Assembly (NCBI RefSeq): GCF_000205165.1
Contig: NZ_GL883887.1
Location: 109,094 to 173,093, forward strand
Reading direction: 5' to 3'
DNA length: 64,000 bases
Origin: Paraprevotella xylaniphila YIT 11841
GTDB lineage: Bacteria > Bacteroidota > Bacteroidia > Bacteroidales > Bacteroidaceae
The notes beneath the pieces are model-generated. The model did not search any database, was not told the origin of the DNA, and was given only the letters and a program-made list of their open reading frames with translations. Within the stretch, counting starts at the first letter, position 1. Each line of letters starts with the position of its first letter. The translations under genes and the position numbers were made by a program. Below are positions 37,054-46,483 of this stretch, in pieces.

Positions 37054-38052
37054 TTACAATTTGTTGTCAGAACCCAAAACGTTGACAATCTTGTGCTCGT
37101 ACAATTTCTTCATGTTGTCGCGAGCCGGACCCAAATATTTACGCGGGTCGAACTCTGCCGGCTTCTCAGCAAATACCTTGCGAACGGCAGCCGTCATAGC
37201 CAGACGAGAGTCTGAGTCGATATTGATCTTGCAAACCGCACTCTTGGCAGCCTTACGCAATTCGTCTTCGGGGATACCGATAGCTGCTTCCAACTTGCCA
37301 CCGTATTTGTTGATGGTATCTACTTCTTCCTGAGGAACAGATGAAGAACCGTGCAGAACAATGGGGAAGCCCGGAAGTTCCTTCATTACACCGTCCAATA
37401 CATCGAATGCCAAAGGAGGAGGAACCAAACGGCCTGTAGCGGGGTCAACGTGGCACTGTTCGGGTTTGAACTTATATGCACCGTGAGAAGTACCGATAGA
37501 AATAGCCAAAGAATCGCAACCGGTCTTGGTTACGAAGTCAACCACTTCTTCAGGACGAGTGTAAGTGTGATGTTCAGCCACAACGTCGTCTTCTACTCCG
37601 GCCAACACGCCCAACTCACCTTCTACAGTTACGTCGAACTGATGGGCATATTCAACAACTTTCTTCGTCAAAGCCACGTTCTCGTCATACGGAAGGTGAG
37701 AACCGTCGATCATCACAGAAGAGAAACCTGAATCGATACAGCTCTTGCAAGTCTCGAAAGAATCACCGTGGTCAAGGTGCAACACGATTTGGGGATTGGC
37801 GCAACCCAATTCCTTTGCATATTCAACAGCACCCTGAGCCATATAGCGCAACAATGTAGCGTTGGCATACTGACGGGCACCCTTAGAAACCTGAAGGATC
37901 ACCGGAGACTTGGTCTCTACGGCTGCTTGAATGATAGCCTGCATCTGCTCCATGTTGTTGAAGTTGAAAGCAGGAATGGCATAACCGCCATTAATGGCTT
38001 TTTTGAACATCTCTCTGGTGTTCACCAAGCCTAAGTCTTTGTAATTAACCAT
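37054..38052 (-). CDS. fba: Fructose-1,6-bisphosphate aldolase, class II
   Basis: Zinc-dependent cleavage of fructose-1,6-bisphosphate in glycolysis. 332 residues. Zinc and substrate motifs are LHLDHGDSFETC, MIDGSHLPYDEN, VEGELGVLAGVEDD, SIGTSHGAYKF and LHGSSSVP, the usual order for the family. It is a single gene with its own -7 box and convergent with DUF4831. Confidence 0.95.
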   Translation of the reverse strand: MVNYKDLGLVNTREMFKKAINGGYAIPAFNFNNMEQMQAIIQAAVETKSPVILQVSKGARQYANATLLRYMAQGAVEYAKELGCANPQIVLHLDHGDSFETCKSCIDSGFSSVMIDGSHLPYDENVALTKKVVEYAHQFDVTVEGELGVLAGVEDDVVAEHHTYTRPEEVVDFVTKTGCDSLAISIGTSHGAYKFKPEQCHVDPATGRLVPPPLAFDVLDGVMKELPGFPIVLHGSSSVPQEEVDTINKYGGKLEAAIGIPEDELRKAAKSAVCKINIDSDSRLAMTAAVRKVFAEKPAEFDPRKYLGPARDNMKKLYEHKIVNVLGSDNKL

Positions 38053-38102
38053 ATCTTTATAATTTATAAAAAGAACAATTCATTTCACTCTTTTTGGTAG
38101 GG

Positions 38103-38110
38103 CAAAGATA
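38103..38110 (-). promoter_or_regulatory. -7 box of fba
   Basis: TATCTTTG on the minus strand, a full match, about 50 bases before the fba ATG. No clear -33 at the right distance. Confidence 0.55.
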
Positions 38111-38154
38111 GACATTTTTCTTCAAATCCATACCTACCGCCTGTATCTTTTAAG

Positions 38155-38195
38155 CAAAAAAAATCCCCCGAAGCGTATTTTACCGTTTCGAGGGA
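38155..38195 (-). terminator. Terminator of the EEP-family gene
   Basis: On the minus strand TCCCTCGAA (38187-38195) pairs with TTCGGGGGA (38164-38172) with one G-T pair, followed by eight T. Confidence 0.75.
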
Positions 38196-38207
38196 GTGCT
38201 TGCAGTG

Positions 38208-39254
38208 TCATTTCATCTCTTTCACCAAATATACCACAACCGGAAGGTGGTCGCTATAACCGTTCAACCACACTCCACCGGCATGCGTACGCTTGGTATT
38301 GCCTTTGTATCGCCCTTCGGTTTGGAACAGGTAATTACGCGAGAATATCTCATGCTTAAAGAACTTCAAGGTCGAATAATCCTTCTTGCCGTCCAAATTC
38401 AATAAATTGGGAGTCATTACGATTTGGTCGAAAAGATTCCACTTGCCATCGTACATCAACGTGCCCCGTCCTTCTTTAGTTAGCACATTCCACCAAGGAT
38501 TATACAAATCGGACTCGCCCACATCTTTCATTTCGCGTTTGGCTCCCAAAGCTTTCGCCATACTCGGACTGAAAGGATCGTCGTTCATATCCCCCATCAC
38601 AATGATTTTCATTCCCGGGTTTGCCTTGCTGATACTGTCTTTCAACATACGGACCTGTTTCCCGGCACGCTCCCTATAATATGAAACCGCAGCACGGCTG
38701 GGCCAATGGCATACGATAAAGGCCACGTCATCTCCCGCCAGTTTTCCTTGTACGGTCAGGAATCCACGCGTATGATAGGCACTGTCCTTTGCCTCATATA
38801 TATAAGGTTGCAGGAACGACTTTTCCGGTGTAAAGAAACGGGGATTGTATATCAGCGCACAATCTACGCCACGTCGGTCCGGTCCCTCGATATGGACGAA
38901 CTTCATTCCACGTGCCTTCAAAGGCGGTTGTTCCACCAAATCCTGCATCACACGGCTATTCTCAACCTCAGACACTCCGATGACAGATGCACCGACATTG
39001 GGCAACTTGTCCGTTCCCATCTCCGACAATACCGTGGCCATGTTCTTCAATTTCGCGAAATACTTCATTCCGTTCCATTTCATAGCCCCGTCCGGCAGAT
39101 ACTCGAAATCATTTTTCCCCTCGTCATGAATGGTGTCGAAAAGATTTTCCTGATTATAAAACCCAACCGCATACATGCCGAATTTCTTCTCTTGGGCACG
39201 AGCTGCCGTAAACAGCAACACGAACAAGCCCATAACCATAAACATTCGTTTCAT
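38208..39254 (-). CDS. Secreted endonuclease/exonuclease/phosphatase (EEP) family protein
   Basis: 348 residues with a signal peptide (MKRMFMVMGLFVLLFTAARA). EEP-fold catalytic parts are FYNQENLFDTIHDE (metal-binding Asn and Glu), SVIGVSEVENSRV, ALIYNPRFF, FIVCHWPSR (His), IVMGDMNDDPFS (GDxND) and a final YSDHLPVVVYL (SDH). All catalytic residues seem present. Members cut DNA or RNA or remove phosphate. Exported, and divergent from a TonB receptor and lipoproteins that lead to another nuclease, so an extracellular nuclease or phosphatase role is likely. Confidence 0.88.
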   Translation of the reverse strand: MKRMFMVMGLFVLLFTAARAQEKKFGMYAVGFYNQENLFDTIHDEGKNDFEYLPDGAMKWNGMKYFAKLKNMATVLSEMGTDKLPNVGASVIGVSEVENSRVMQDLVEQPPLKARGMKFVHIEGPDRRGVDCALIYNPRFFTPEKSFLQPYIYEAKDSAYHTRGFLTVQGKLAGDDVAFIVCHWPSRAAVSYYRERAGKQVRMLKDSISKANPGMKIIVMGDMNDDPFSPSMAKALGAKREMKDVGESDLYNPWWNVLTKEGRGTLMYDGKWNLFDQIVMTPNLLNLDGKKDYSTLKFFKHEIFSRNYLFQTEGRYKGNTKRTHAGGVWLNGYSDHLPVVVYLVKEMK

Positions 39255-39290
39255 AAGATGTTTTTTTAACGTTTTGTTAATTCTCTATTA

Positions 39291-39322
39291 CAAATATGGC
39301 TTTTTTCGGCAACCGAGCCAAA
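39291..39322 (-). promoter_or_regulatory. Promoter of the EEP-family gene
   Basis: On the minus strand TTTG (39319-39322), a 20-base spacer, then CATATTTG (39291-39298), one mismatch from the -7 consensus. Confidence 0.5.
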
Positions 39323-39409
39323 AAAAAATGGCAAAAAGTTAGTCCGGGATGGCTTTAATTTGAAAATTATGTGTTTCTTTGTAACAACAATACAATAAAT
39401 CTACGAGAT

Positions 39410-41968
39410 ATGGGGAAAAAGACAACTTTGATTCTATCGGCATTCTTCGTGTCGGCCTTGCTCCACGCACAACAGGCAGATACTCTGGCCGTGCTCCAAC
39501 AACGGGCACAGAACGAGAATGCGGACTTTTCGTTCACAGAATCGCAACTCAATGAAGATGACGATGCGGGCCAGACCGTCTCGGCCATCACAGGGGTCGG
39601 CAACGACCTGTATTTGTCTGAAGTGGGCTATCTATTCAGCCCCATGCGTTTCCGCCTGCGGGCCTATCAGAACTCCAACAACGACATGTTCATCAACGGC
39701 ATCCAGTTCAATGATGCCGAGCGAGGCGTATTCAGTTACAGTTCTATCGGAGGACTGAACGACGCGACCCGTAATCGTGAAGGCTCCCCGTTTTTCCTAA
39801 TGAACCAATTCGGCTATACGTCGGTGGGAGGAGCGGATAATATTAATGTACGGGCCGGACAATACGCCGCAGGCCACAAATTATCTTTGTCCGGAACCAA
39901 TCGGAACTATCGTGCACGAGGCATGTACACCTACTCTTCGGGGCTGATGAGCAACGGATGGGCCTTCACGGGTTCTATCGGTTACCGTTGGGCCAATGAA
40001 GGATTCGTAGAAGGCACGTTCTACAATTCGTTCAGTTACTTGTTAGGGTTCGAGAAACGCTTCAACGACCGGCATAGTTTGAGTTTCACGACCTGGGGTT
40101 CTCCCACTGAACGCGCCCAACAGGGTTCTTCCACAGAAGAAGCTTACTGGTTGGCCAACGACCATTACTACAACCCGAACTGGGGTTACCAAAACGGTGA
40201 AAAGCGTAATGCACGTGTGGTAAATTCTTTCGAACCGACGGCGATTGTCACTTGGGATTTCGACATCAACGAACGAACCAAGCTGTCCACATCGTTCTCC
40301 GGAAAATACAGCATGTACGCTAGCAGCGCTTTGGGATGGAGCGGAAATGCCGCCGACCCGCGTCCGGATTACTATAAAAAGTTACCAAGCGGACAAATCA
40401 GCGGCAACGTATTCAACCAACCGTTGAGCGACGAGGATGTGGAAACTTGGCAGAACGCATACAATTACTGGACGAGCGCAAAGTCCCACCGCCAACTTGA
40501 CTGGGACGCCATGTACTTTGCCAACGCACAGCAAAACACGTTAGGGGGCGAAGCCTTATACTACGTAGAAAACCGTCATAACGACCAAATGGCCTTCAAC
40601 TTCGGTTCCACCCTGAAACGCGACATGGAAAAGTACGGCAATATCACAGCCGGCGTAAATGTCAGTACCACCAAAGGTATGCACTACAAAACGATGAAAG
40701 ATTTGTTGGGTGCCAACAAATACACGGACGTAGACAAATTCTCCGTGCGCGACTATGGCTACAACTCCAGCATGATTCAAAACGATTTGGACAATCCTAA
40801 CCGCCTGATTGGTGAAGACGACAAGTTCGGCTACGACTATAATATATTCGTCAACAAAGCCAACGTCTGGGCCAACTACCAATTCGACAAGAGTTTCTAC
40901 AGCTTGTTCTTTGCCGGACGTTTGGGCGGAACGACCATGGAACGTGAAGGTTTGATGCGCAACGGCCGTGCGGCCAACAACTCAAAAGGCAAGAGCGGCA
41001 CAGCCAAATTCTTGGAAAGCGGAGCCAAGGCCGGGGCAACGTTCCGTATCGGAGGCAAACACGTGTTCAACGTCGGGCTTGGATATGAAGAAAATGCACC
41101 GTTGCCTTACAATGCATTCATCGCCCCCCGTTTGAAGAACGACTTCGCCACGGACCTCACCAACGAAGAAGTAATGACAGCCGAAGCCAGCTATGCGTTC
41201 AACGGTCCCATCTTCGCTTTCAAAGTCAGCGGCTACTACACGCGTTTCAACAATGTGACCGAACTCGACCAGTTCTACAACGACCAGGAGTCGCGCTACA
41301 CTTACCTGTCGATGACCGGAGTCGAGAAAGAATATATGGGAGTAGAACTGGCTGCCAGCGTAAAACTCACGTCAAACCTGACCCTGAAAGCGTTGGGCAC
41401 ATTCAACAACGCCGAATATGTGAACAACCCGAACGCCAATCTGACTTACGAAAACGAAAGCGAGACTACGCAAGATGTCGTGTATATCGACGGAATGAAA
41501 GAAAGCGGAACTCCGCTCTCTGCCTACAGTCTCGGACTGGACTACAATGTGAAAGGCTGGTTCTTCAGCATCAACGGTAACTACTACCACCGCGGATTCA
41601 TCGACTTCTCCACTTACCGCAGATTAGGTAAGGTTTTGGGTGTGTCAGCCGGTGAGAACGGGACCGTAGGTGAAGACGGCAACAAGGTAAGCGTAAACAT
41701 CCCCGGACAGGAAGAGTTCGATGGCGGTTTCATGCTCGACCTTTCCATAGGCAAATACATCCGCCTGCAAAAGGGCCGCTCTCTGAGCATCAACCTGACG
41801 CTGAACAACGTGACCAACAATACGGACATGAAAACCGGAGGATACGAACAGAACCGCGATGATGCATACGACGACGGCCGCGAGCGTCCTTACCAGTTCT
41901 CACGCCACTCTAAATATTACTATGCACAAGGACTCAACGGTTTCCTCAACGTAGGATTCCGCTTCTAA
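39410..41968 (+). CDS. TonB-dependent receptor-like outer-membrane protein
   Basis: 852 residues from ATG 39410 (MGKKTTLILSAFFVSALLHAQ signal peptide). A plug-like region (FRLRAYQNSNNDMFINGIQFND) precedes a long beta-barrel rich in aromatic/Gly strands, ending in a terminal aromatic strand (GFLNVGFRF). A GTG at 39371 overlaps the likely promoter and is rejected. No SusD partner follows. Instead come a DUF5689 lipoprotein (22 bases), a second OB-like lipoprotein and a nuclease lipoprotein. It probably imports a product of nucleic-acid breakdown or anchors the complex; this is inference from neighbours. Confidence 0.85.
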   Translation: MGKKTTLILSAFFVSALLHAQQADTLAVLQQRAQNENADFSFTESQLNEDDDAGQTVSAITGVGNDLYLSEVGYLFSPMRFRLRAYQNSNNDMFINGIQFNDAERGVFSYSSIGGLNDATRNREGSPFFLMNQFGYTSVGGADNINVRAGQYAAGHKLSLSGTNRNYRARGMYTYSSGLMSNGWAFTGSIGYRWANEGFVEGTFYNSFSYLLGFEKRFNDRHSLSFTTWGSPTERAQQGSSTEEAYWLANDHYYNPNWGYQNGEKRNARVVNSFEPTAIVTWDFDINERTKLSTSFSGKYSMYASSALGWSGNAADPRPDYYKKLPSGQISGNVFNQPLSDEDVETWQNAYNYWTSAKSHRQLDWDAMYFANAQQNTLGGEALYYVENRHNDQMAFNFGSTLKRDMEKYGNITAGVNVSTTKGMHYKTMKDLLGANKYTDVDKFSVRDYGYNSSMIQNDLDNPNRLIGEDDKFGYDYNIFVNKANVWANYQFDKSFYSLFFAGRLGGTTMEREGLMRNGRAANNSKGKSGTAKFLESGAKAGATFRIGGKHVFNVGLGYEENAPLPYNAFIAPRLKNDFATDLTNEEVMTAEASYAFNGPIFAFKVSGYYTRFNNVTELDQFYNDQESRYTYLSMTGVEKEYMGVELAASVKLTSNLTLKALGTFNNAEYVNNPNANLTYENESETTQDVVYIDGMKESGTPLSAYSLGLDYNVKGWFFSINGNYYHRGFIDFSTYRRLGKVLGVSAGENGTVGEDGNKVSVNIPGQEEFDGGFMLDLSIGKYIRLQKGRSLSINLTLNNVTNNTDMKTGGYEQNRDDAYDDGRERPYQFSRHSKYYYAQGLNGFLNVGFRF

Positions 41969-41990
41969 CCTCATTAAAACGAACTTGAAT

Positions 41991-42800
41991 ATGAAAAATA
42001 TTAAATTATTGCTCGTCTCCATGTTGGCAGCCGTTTTCTCCGGCTGTATGGACCACCATGACGACCCGACTAATTATACATACGGAAATCCCGCCGTGGG
42101 AGAAGCCAATACGACTATCGCCGACTTAAAGACAAAATATGCCGGCATCGTCAGCAGCAACAAAGCGGAAGAAGTACAAGAGGACCTGGTCATCTCCGGA
42201 GTCATAGTAGGCGATGACGAATCCGGCAACATCTACAAGAACCTGTATGTCAATGACGGAAGCGGTACTTTAGTAGTGGGCATAAACGCCACCGGACTGT
42301 ATGCGTTCTTGCCCGTAGGACAAAAAATAGCCATCAACTGCAAAGGGCTTTATGTAGGCGGCTACGGCTCCATGGCCCAGTTGGGTGCCTTGTACCAAGG
42401 CAAGATAGGCCGCATGCCGGAATACACATGGAAGGATCATGTCAAAGTCATCGGCCAACCAGACCTATCTTACCCCGAACTGGTTCCTATGGAAATCGAC
42501 GAAGCCTGGCTTTCTTCGGCCAATAAAGCCGACGCTGCATTCTTTGTCAAGATCAACGATGCGGAATTTGTAGAAGCCGACGGACTGACCCAATATGCTC
42601 CGGAAGCAGAAGGCGACGGAGGAAACGGTGTAAACCGTACCCTCAAAGTCGGAAACACCAACATTCCTTTCCGCACCAGCACTTACGCCAACTTCGCCAC
42701 GAATTACATGAAGATGGGAAAAGTGGACGTCACGGGATTACTCACCCAATATAACGGCGAATGGCAACTCACCGTACGCACTTCAAGAGACATTCAATAA
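41991..42800 (+). CDS. DUF5689 lipoprotein (OB-fold-like)
   Basis: 269 residues from ATG 41991 (a TTG at 41985 is less likely). Lipobox with Cys19 in FSGC, then DHHDDP, an acidic surface-export-like signal. The DUF5689 core runs from TIADLKTKYAG to TGLLTQYNGEWQLTVR, with strands such as LVISGVIVGDDESGN and LYVNDGSGTLVVGIN that look like an OB fold. It follows the TonB-type receptor and precedes another lipoprotein of related type. A nucleic-acid-binding role is plausible from the fold and the nuclease neighbours, not shown. Confidence 0.83.
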   Translation: MKNIKLLLVSMLAAVFSGCMDHHDDPTNYTYGNPAVGEANTTIADLKTKYAGIVSSNKAEEVQEDLVISGVIVGDDESGNIYKNLYVNDGSGTLVVGINATGLYAFLPVGQKIAINCKGLYVGGYGSMAQLGALYQGKIGRMPEYTWKDHVKVIGQPDLSYPELVPMEIDEAWLSSANKADAAFFVKINDAEFVEADGLTQYAPEAEGDGGNGVNRTLKVGNTNIPFRTSTYANFATNYMKMGKVDVTGLLTQYNGEWQLTVRTSRDIQ

Positions 42801-42829
42801 AAAGCATTCACCAACAAAAACGAAACAAT

Positions 42830-44872
42830 ATGAAAACCAAAAGTTTTATCAGCTTATTATGCCTGACATTAGGCGTGTTCCTGTTCCAGGCATGTAACGA
42901 CGTCCCTGCTCCTTACGACATACCGGGCAAGGGAGATGCCAACAGCATATATGGAACCGGTTCCAAAGAATCTCCCTACACCATCAAGGGGGCTGCATTG
43001 AACCAAAACGGCGGTTACGCGTGGGTAAAAGCCTATATCGTAGGTTACATCCCGACTGGCGACAATACTTCTTCCACGATTTCCGACATCGTATTCGGAA
43101 CAGAAGGAGCCGGCACTACCAACATCGTGATTGCCACTTCGGGCGACAGCAAGGACATCAACAACTGTATGGCCGTACAGCTCCCGAGCGGCGACGTACG
43201 TAACGCACTCAACCTGCAAGCCCATCCGGAAAACTTAGGCAAGGAAGTCATGCTCTATGGCACCATGGAGAAGTACTTCGGCAGCGCCGGGGTGAAAACC
43301 GTTACTGCCGCCATCCTTGACGGACAGGAGATAGGTGACATGCCAGAAGAATCAGGCGAAGCCATCTTCAGCGCAGACTTTTCACAATCGCTTGGCGACT
43401 TCACTTCTATTTCAACATCTGGAACTCTTGAATGGTATAATGATTATTCCAGTGCAATGATTACGGGATATAAGGACTTTAATGGAGACGGTGAGAAAGA
43501 AAATCAAGCCGGAGTAACCTTCCTTGTCGGTCCGGAAATAGACCTGTCACATATTGAAGAAGCGTATGTCGCTACTAACATGGCCATCAACTATGAACGT
43601 GGTGACCTCAATGCTAACAATTCCATTCTTATCAGTAAGAATTACACAGGAGATGCAAACAATGCGACGTGGACACAATTAACGTATGATACAGAAGGAC
43701 TCAATTCTGACTTTACATTCAAGAATAAGAAAACAGCTATTCCTGCTGAATTAATGGGTGGAAAAGTCCGCATTGCTTTGAGACATACTTGTAGCGATAC
43801 TCAATCTTCGACATGGGAAGTAAAGAAAATAGAAGTAATTAAAGGAAAGATTGAAGACACAGCTCCCGAACCTCCCATAGAAGGAGAAAACCTCCTCAAA
43901 AACGGTGGCTTTGAAACTTGGGAAAACGGTGTGGCCACAGGTTGGAAGTCAAGCAACAGTGCAGGAAATGCCACCGTTACCCAATCTACCGACGCCCATG
44001 CAGGAAGTTATTCAGCCATGATAGAAGGATCAACCGATGCGAACAAGCGTCTGGGCAGCACGGAAATAACCTTGAAAGCCGGCACGTATGCTATCAAAGC
44101 CTACTTCAAAGCCGTAGATGCCAACGCCAGCATACGTTTAGGATACGCTGTAAACGAAGCTGACGGAAGCATTGCCGGAGGAGATAGTTACAAATATGGA
44201 GCATACGTTAATGACATTACCAAAGATACATGGGTAGAAGCCACCCACGAATTCACATTGGAGGCAAATACCACAGTAAACTTGGTGGTCATGGTCGGCA
44301 AGAATCCTGGACAAAGCGTCCTCATAGACGATTTCTCCTTGCAAACTAACGACGGGGGAATCATCGAAGGAGGCAATCCGGAACAACCGGAAGAACCGGG
44401 AGATGCCATTTTCTCCGAAAGTTTTGCTAACGGCATCGGTAGCTTTACCACAGCCGACATCACCGGAGAACAAGCCTGGAACGCAGACACCCAATACAAA
44501 TGCATGAAAATGTCGGCTTATGCCAACGGAACGTCTGTAAAAAACGAAGACTGGCTGATTTCACCGGCTATCGATCTGGGTAAAGCAAGAACACTGACTT
44601 TCGAGCAAGCTTTCGGCCCTTATAACAAGAGTATGGACAACGCCAGCCAACTTTACACCGTATGGGTATCCAATAACTATTCCGGTGACGTGACAACTGC
44701 CACATGGACACAAGTGACCATCAACTATCCGGCAGAATCCGGATGGGCTTTCAGCGACGCGCAAGCCACGCTACCGGCCATTGGCGCACAGGCTCATTTG
44801 GCCTTCAAATACAAAAATGCCGACGGTGACGAGACTTTAACGTGGGAAATAAAAAACGTAGCCGTCAAATAA
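42830..44872 (+). CDS. Multidomain surface lipoprotein (OB-like DUF6359 domain, choice-of-anchor-J-like and CBM-like modules)
   Basis: About 680 residues from ATG 42830; lipobox Cys22 in FLFQAC followed by ND. Modules in order: an OB-like DUF6359-type domain (ESPYTIKGAALNQNGG to TAAILDGQ); a jelly-roll 'choice-of-anchor J' type module (AIFSADFSQSLGDF onward); a carbohydrate-binding-like module (NLLKNGGFETWENGV to VLIDDFSLQ); and a second anchor-J-like module (AIFSESFANGIGSF to the end). The segment about 43395-43860 is visibly more A/T-rich than its flanks, hinting at domain exchange. It probably binds ligand at the cell surface together with the DUF5689 protein and the nuclease. Confidence 0.8.
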   Translation: MKTKSFISLLCLTLGVFLFQACNDVPAPYDIPGKGDANSIYGTGSKESPYTIKGAALNQNGGYAWVKAYIVGYIPTGDNTSSTISDIVFGTEGAGTTNIVIATSGDSKDINNCMAVQLPSGDVRNALNLQAHPENLGKEVMLYGTMEKYFGSAGVKTVTAAILDGQEIGDMPEESGEAIFSADFSQSLGDFTSISTSGTLEWYNDYSSAMITGYKDFNGDGEKENQAGVTFLVGPEIDLSHIEEAYVATNMAINYERGDLNANNSILISKNYTGDANNATWTQLTYDTEGLNSDFTFKNKKTAIPAELMGGKVRIALRHTCSDTQSSTWEVKKIEVIKGKIEDTAPEPPIEGENLLKNGGFETWENGVATGWKSSNSAGNATVTQSTDAHAGSYSAMIEGSTDANKRLGSTEITLKAGTYAIKAYFKAVDANASIRLGYAVNEADGSIAGGDSYKYGAYVNDITKDTWVEATHEFTLEANTTVNLVVMVGKNPGQSVLIDDFSLQTNDGGIIEGGNPEQPEEPGDAIFSESFANGIGSFTTADITGEQAWNADTQYKCMKMSAYANGTSVKNEDWLISPAIDLGKARTLTFEQAFGPYNKSMDNASQLYTVWVSNNYSGDVTTATWTQVTINYPAESGWAFSDAQATLPAIGAQAHLAFKYKNADGDETLTWEIKNVAVK

Positions 44873-44895
44873 AGTAAATAATCATCCAATCAGAA

Positions 44896-44929
44896 ACAGA
44901 GGATGTGTCCTTTCAGACACATCCTCTGT
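44896..44929 (+). terminator. Strong hairpin between the lipoprotein and nuclease genes
   Basis: A perfect 14-base stem, ACAGAGGATGTGTC with GACACATCCTCTGT, and a six-base loop. No T-run follows, so it may stabilise the upstream mRNA or set relative expression rather than terminate fully. Confidence 0.55.
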
Positions 44930-44948
44930 CCATCTTAAAACAGGAACA

Positions 44949-45869
44949 ATGAAAAGAATAGCCATCTTATCCGGTTTGTTAACCGCAGCCCTTATCTTTA
45001 CCGCCTGCAACGACGACTCTTCCGATGGAGCCTCAGGCGACACCACGAACCAAAACGCCAACCCTTCGGTCATCCCCAATGCAGCCAATCTCGAGATGCC
45101 GAGGTTGGACGACCAGACAGGCGACATTTATTCCCATTACGTGACCTACAATGGTACGCGAGTATTGAACTACACCGTAGATTGGCATAAAGAAAAAAAG
45201 CATTCACGTTGGGTGGCTTTCATTTTTACCAATACAACGGCGGGCACTTCCTGGAACCGCAACAACTGGAAAGGCACAGAATGGAACGGCACCGTATGGG
45301 AGGGGGATCCCTTCCAAGCCGACCCGGATATTCCGGCCGGAGAGCGCACGGAACTGGAAGACTACCGGGGAAGCAGCTACAACCGGGGGCACCTTTGCGC
45401 CTCGGCCGACCGGCTGTTCTCCAAAGATGCCAACGGGCAAACCTTTTACCTGTCCAACATGAGTCCGCAAATGGGACGGTTCAACCAGGACGACTGGGTG
45501 GACTTGGAAGGTCAGGTACAAAACTGGGGGCGCAACAGTTCCTTTCGTGACACGCTCTTCGTCGTGAAAGGCGGCACGATTCTCGACGGCCAGATTAAAG
45601 CATACACCCGAAGCGGAATGCCCGTCCCGAAGTATTATTTCATGGCCTTGCTTTGCAAGAAATACGCAGGTGGACAAAACACTTACAAGGCCATCGGATT
45701 TTGGGTGGAACACAAGTCGTATGGCGGTAACCCCGACCTGCGTAGTTGGGCCGTAAGCATCGACGAACTGGAAGAGAAAACGGGCATCGACTTCTTCTGC
45801 AACCTGCCCGACCGGATAGAGACACCTGTAGAACAAACTTATAATATAGAAAGTTGGAACGGATTATAG
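44949..45869 (+). CDS. DNA/RNA non-specific endonuclease lipoprotein
   Basis: 306 residues; lipobox Cys20 in FTAC followed by NDDSSD, a surface-export type signal. The beta-beta-alpha-metal nuclease motif is YNRGHLCASADR with catalytic His148 (the N-R-G-H variant of D-R-G-H), then LSNMSPQMGRFNQDDW carrying the metal-binding Asn. It degrades DNA and RNA with little sequence preference. Placed last after the TonB receptor and two OB-like lipoproteins, it would supply fragments for uptake. Confidence 0.9.
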   Translation: MKRIAILSGLLTAALIFTACNDDSSDGASGDTTNQNANPSVIPNAANLEMPRLDDQTGDIYSHYVTYNGTRVLNYTVDWHKEKKHSRWVAFIFTNTTAGTSWNRNNWKGTEWNGTVWEGDPFQADPDIPAGERTELEDYRGSSYNRGHLCASADRLFSKDANGQTFYLSNMSPQMGRFNQDDWVDLEGQVQNWGRNSSFRDTLFVVKGGTILDGQIKAYTRSGMPVPKYYFMALLCKKYAGGQNTYKAIGFWVEHKSYGGNPDLRSWAVSIDELEEKTGIDFFCNLPDRIETPVEQTYNIESWNGL

Positions 45870-45890
45870 CCGAAAATATTCCGCAGAAAG

Positions 45891-45922
45891 TTTGGTGGTT
45901 CTGAATAAAAGGCTTAACTTTG
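45891..45922 (+). promoter_or_regulatory. Consensus promoter of the L31 gene
   Basis: TTTG (45891-45894), a 20-base spacer, then TAACTTTG (45915-45922): the best promoter match in the window. Leader of about 65 bases, with a small hairpin TATAGTT/AACTATA (45949-45965). Confidence 0.8.
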
Positions 45923-45993
45923 CACCTCGTAAATCAGACCATTACACATATAGTTACCAACTATAAGTTGAACTGACAAAAAATTATAAGACA

Positions 45994-46245
45994 ATGAAGA
46001 AAGATATCCATCCTGAGAATTATCGTCCCGTAGTGTTCAAGGACATGAGCAACGGCGACATGTTCCTTTCACGTTCTACTTGCAAAACGAGCGAGACCAT
46101 AGAATTTGAAGGCGAAACCTATCCGGTAGTGAAAATTGAAATTTCCAGTAGCTCTCACCCTTTCTACACAGGCAAGAGCAAGTTGGTGGACACGGCAGGT
46201 CGCGTAGACAAGTTCATGAGCCGCTACGGAAAGAGCCGCAAATAA
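45994..46245 (+). CDS. rpmE2: 50S ribosomal protein L31, type B
   Basis: 83 residues beginning [18 protein letters not shown], a typical type B L31 without the zinc-binding CxxC set of the type A protein. Further conserved parts are [24 protein letters not shown] (shown in two overlapping thoughts: [11 protein letters not shown] and DTAGRVDKF). Single gene with a consensus promoter, a leader hairpin and a strong terminator. Confidence 0.95.
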   Translation: MKKDIHPENYRPVVFKDMSNGDMFLSRSTCKTSETIEFEGETYPVVKIEISSSSHPFYTGKSKLVDTAGRVDKFMSRYGKSRK

Positions 46246-46276
46246 ATCGGGATTCCATATTTTATCGAAAAGATAA

Positions 46277-46312
46277 AAAACGGTGTGGTGACAACAGTTT
46301 CCACACCGTTTT
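46277..46312 (+). terminator. Terminator of rpmE2
   Basis: AAAACGGTGTGG (46277-46288) pairs with CCACACCGTTTT (46301-46312), followed by cttttg. Confidence 0.85.
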
Positions 46313-46336
46313 CTTTTGCACAGAAAGGAGACACAC

Positions 46337-46483
46337 CGCAGAATGAAGTCGCATTTTTTCGCCATTTCCTACCCCTGAGGAATAGGCTTCAAAAGACCGT
46401 GATTTCATTCTGCGCCAAATGAAAAATCAATCACAGCAGAACGAAAAATCAATCACAGCCAAACAAATTTCCGTTTGGCGCAG
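46337..46483. repeat. Intergenic repeat cluster: two inverted pairs and a 22-base tandem
   Basis: CGCAGAATGAA (46337-46347) is inverted at 46404-46414. CTGCGCCAAA (46410-46419) is inverted at 46474-46483. Between the second pair are two copies of a 22-base unit beginning GAAAAATCAATCACAGC (46421 and 46443), differing at two bases. The first and second inverted pairs share the bases CTGCG, so two alternative foldings compete. No gene is seen here. Confidence 0.7.

Noticed and set aside
46421..46464. Two 22-base direct repeats as a CRISPR
   Set aside because: Only two copies placed head to tail with no spacers, and no cas genes nearby.
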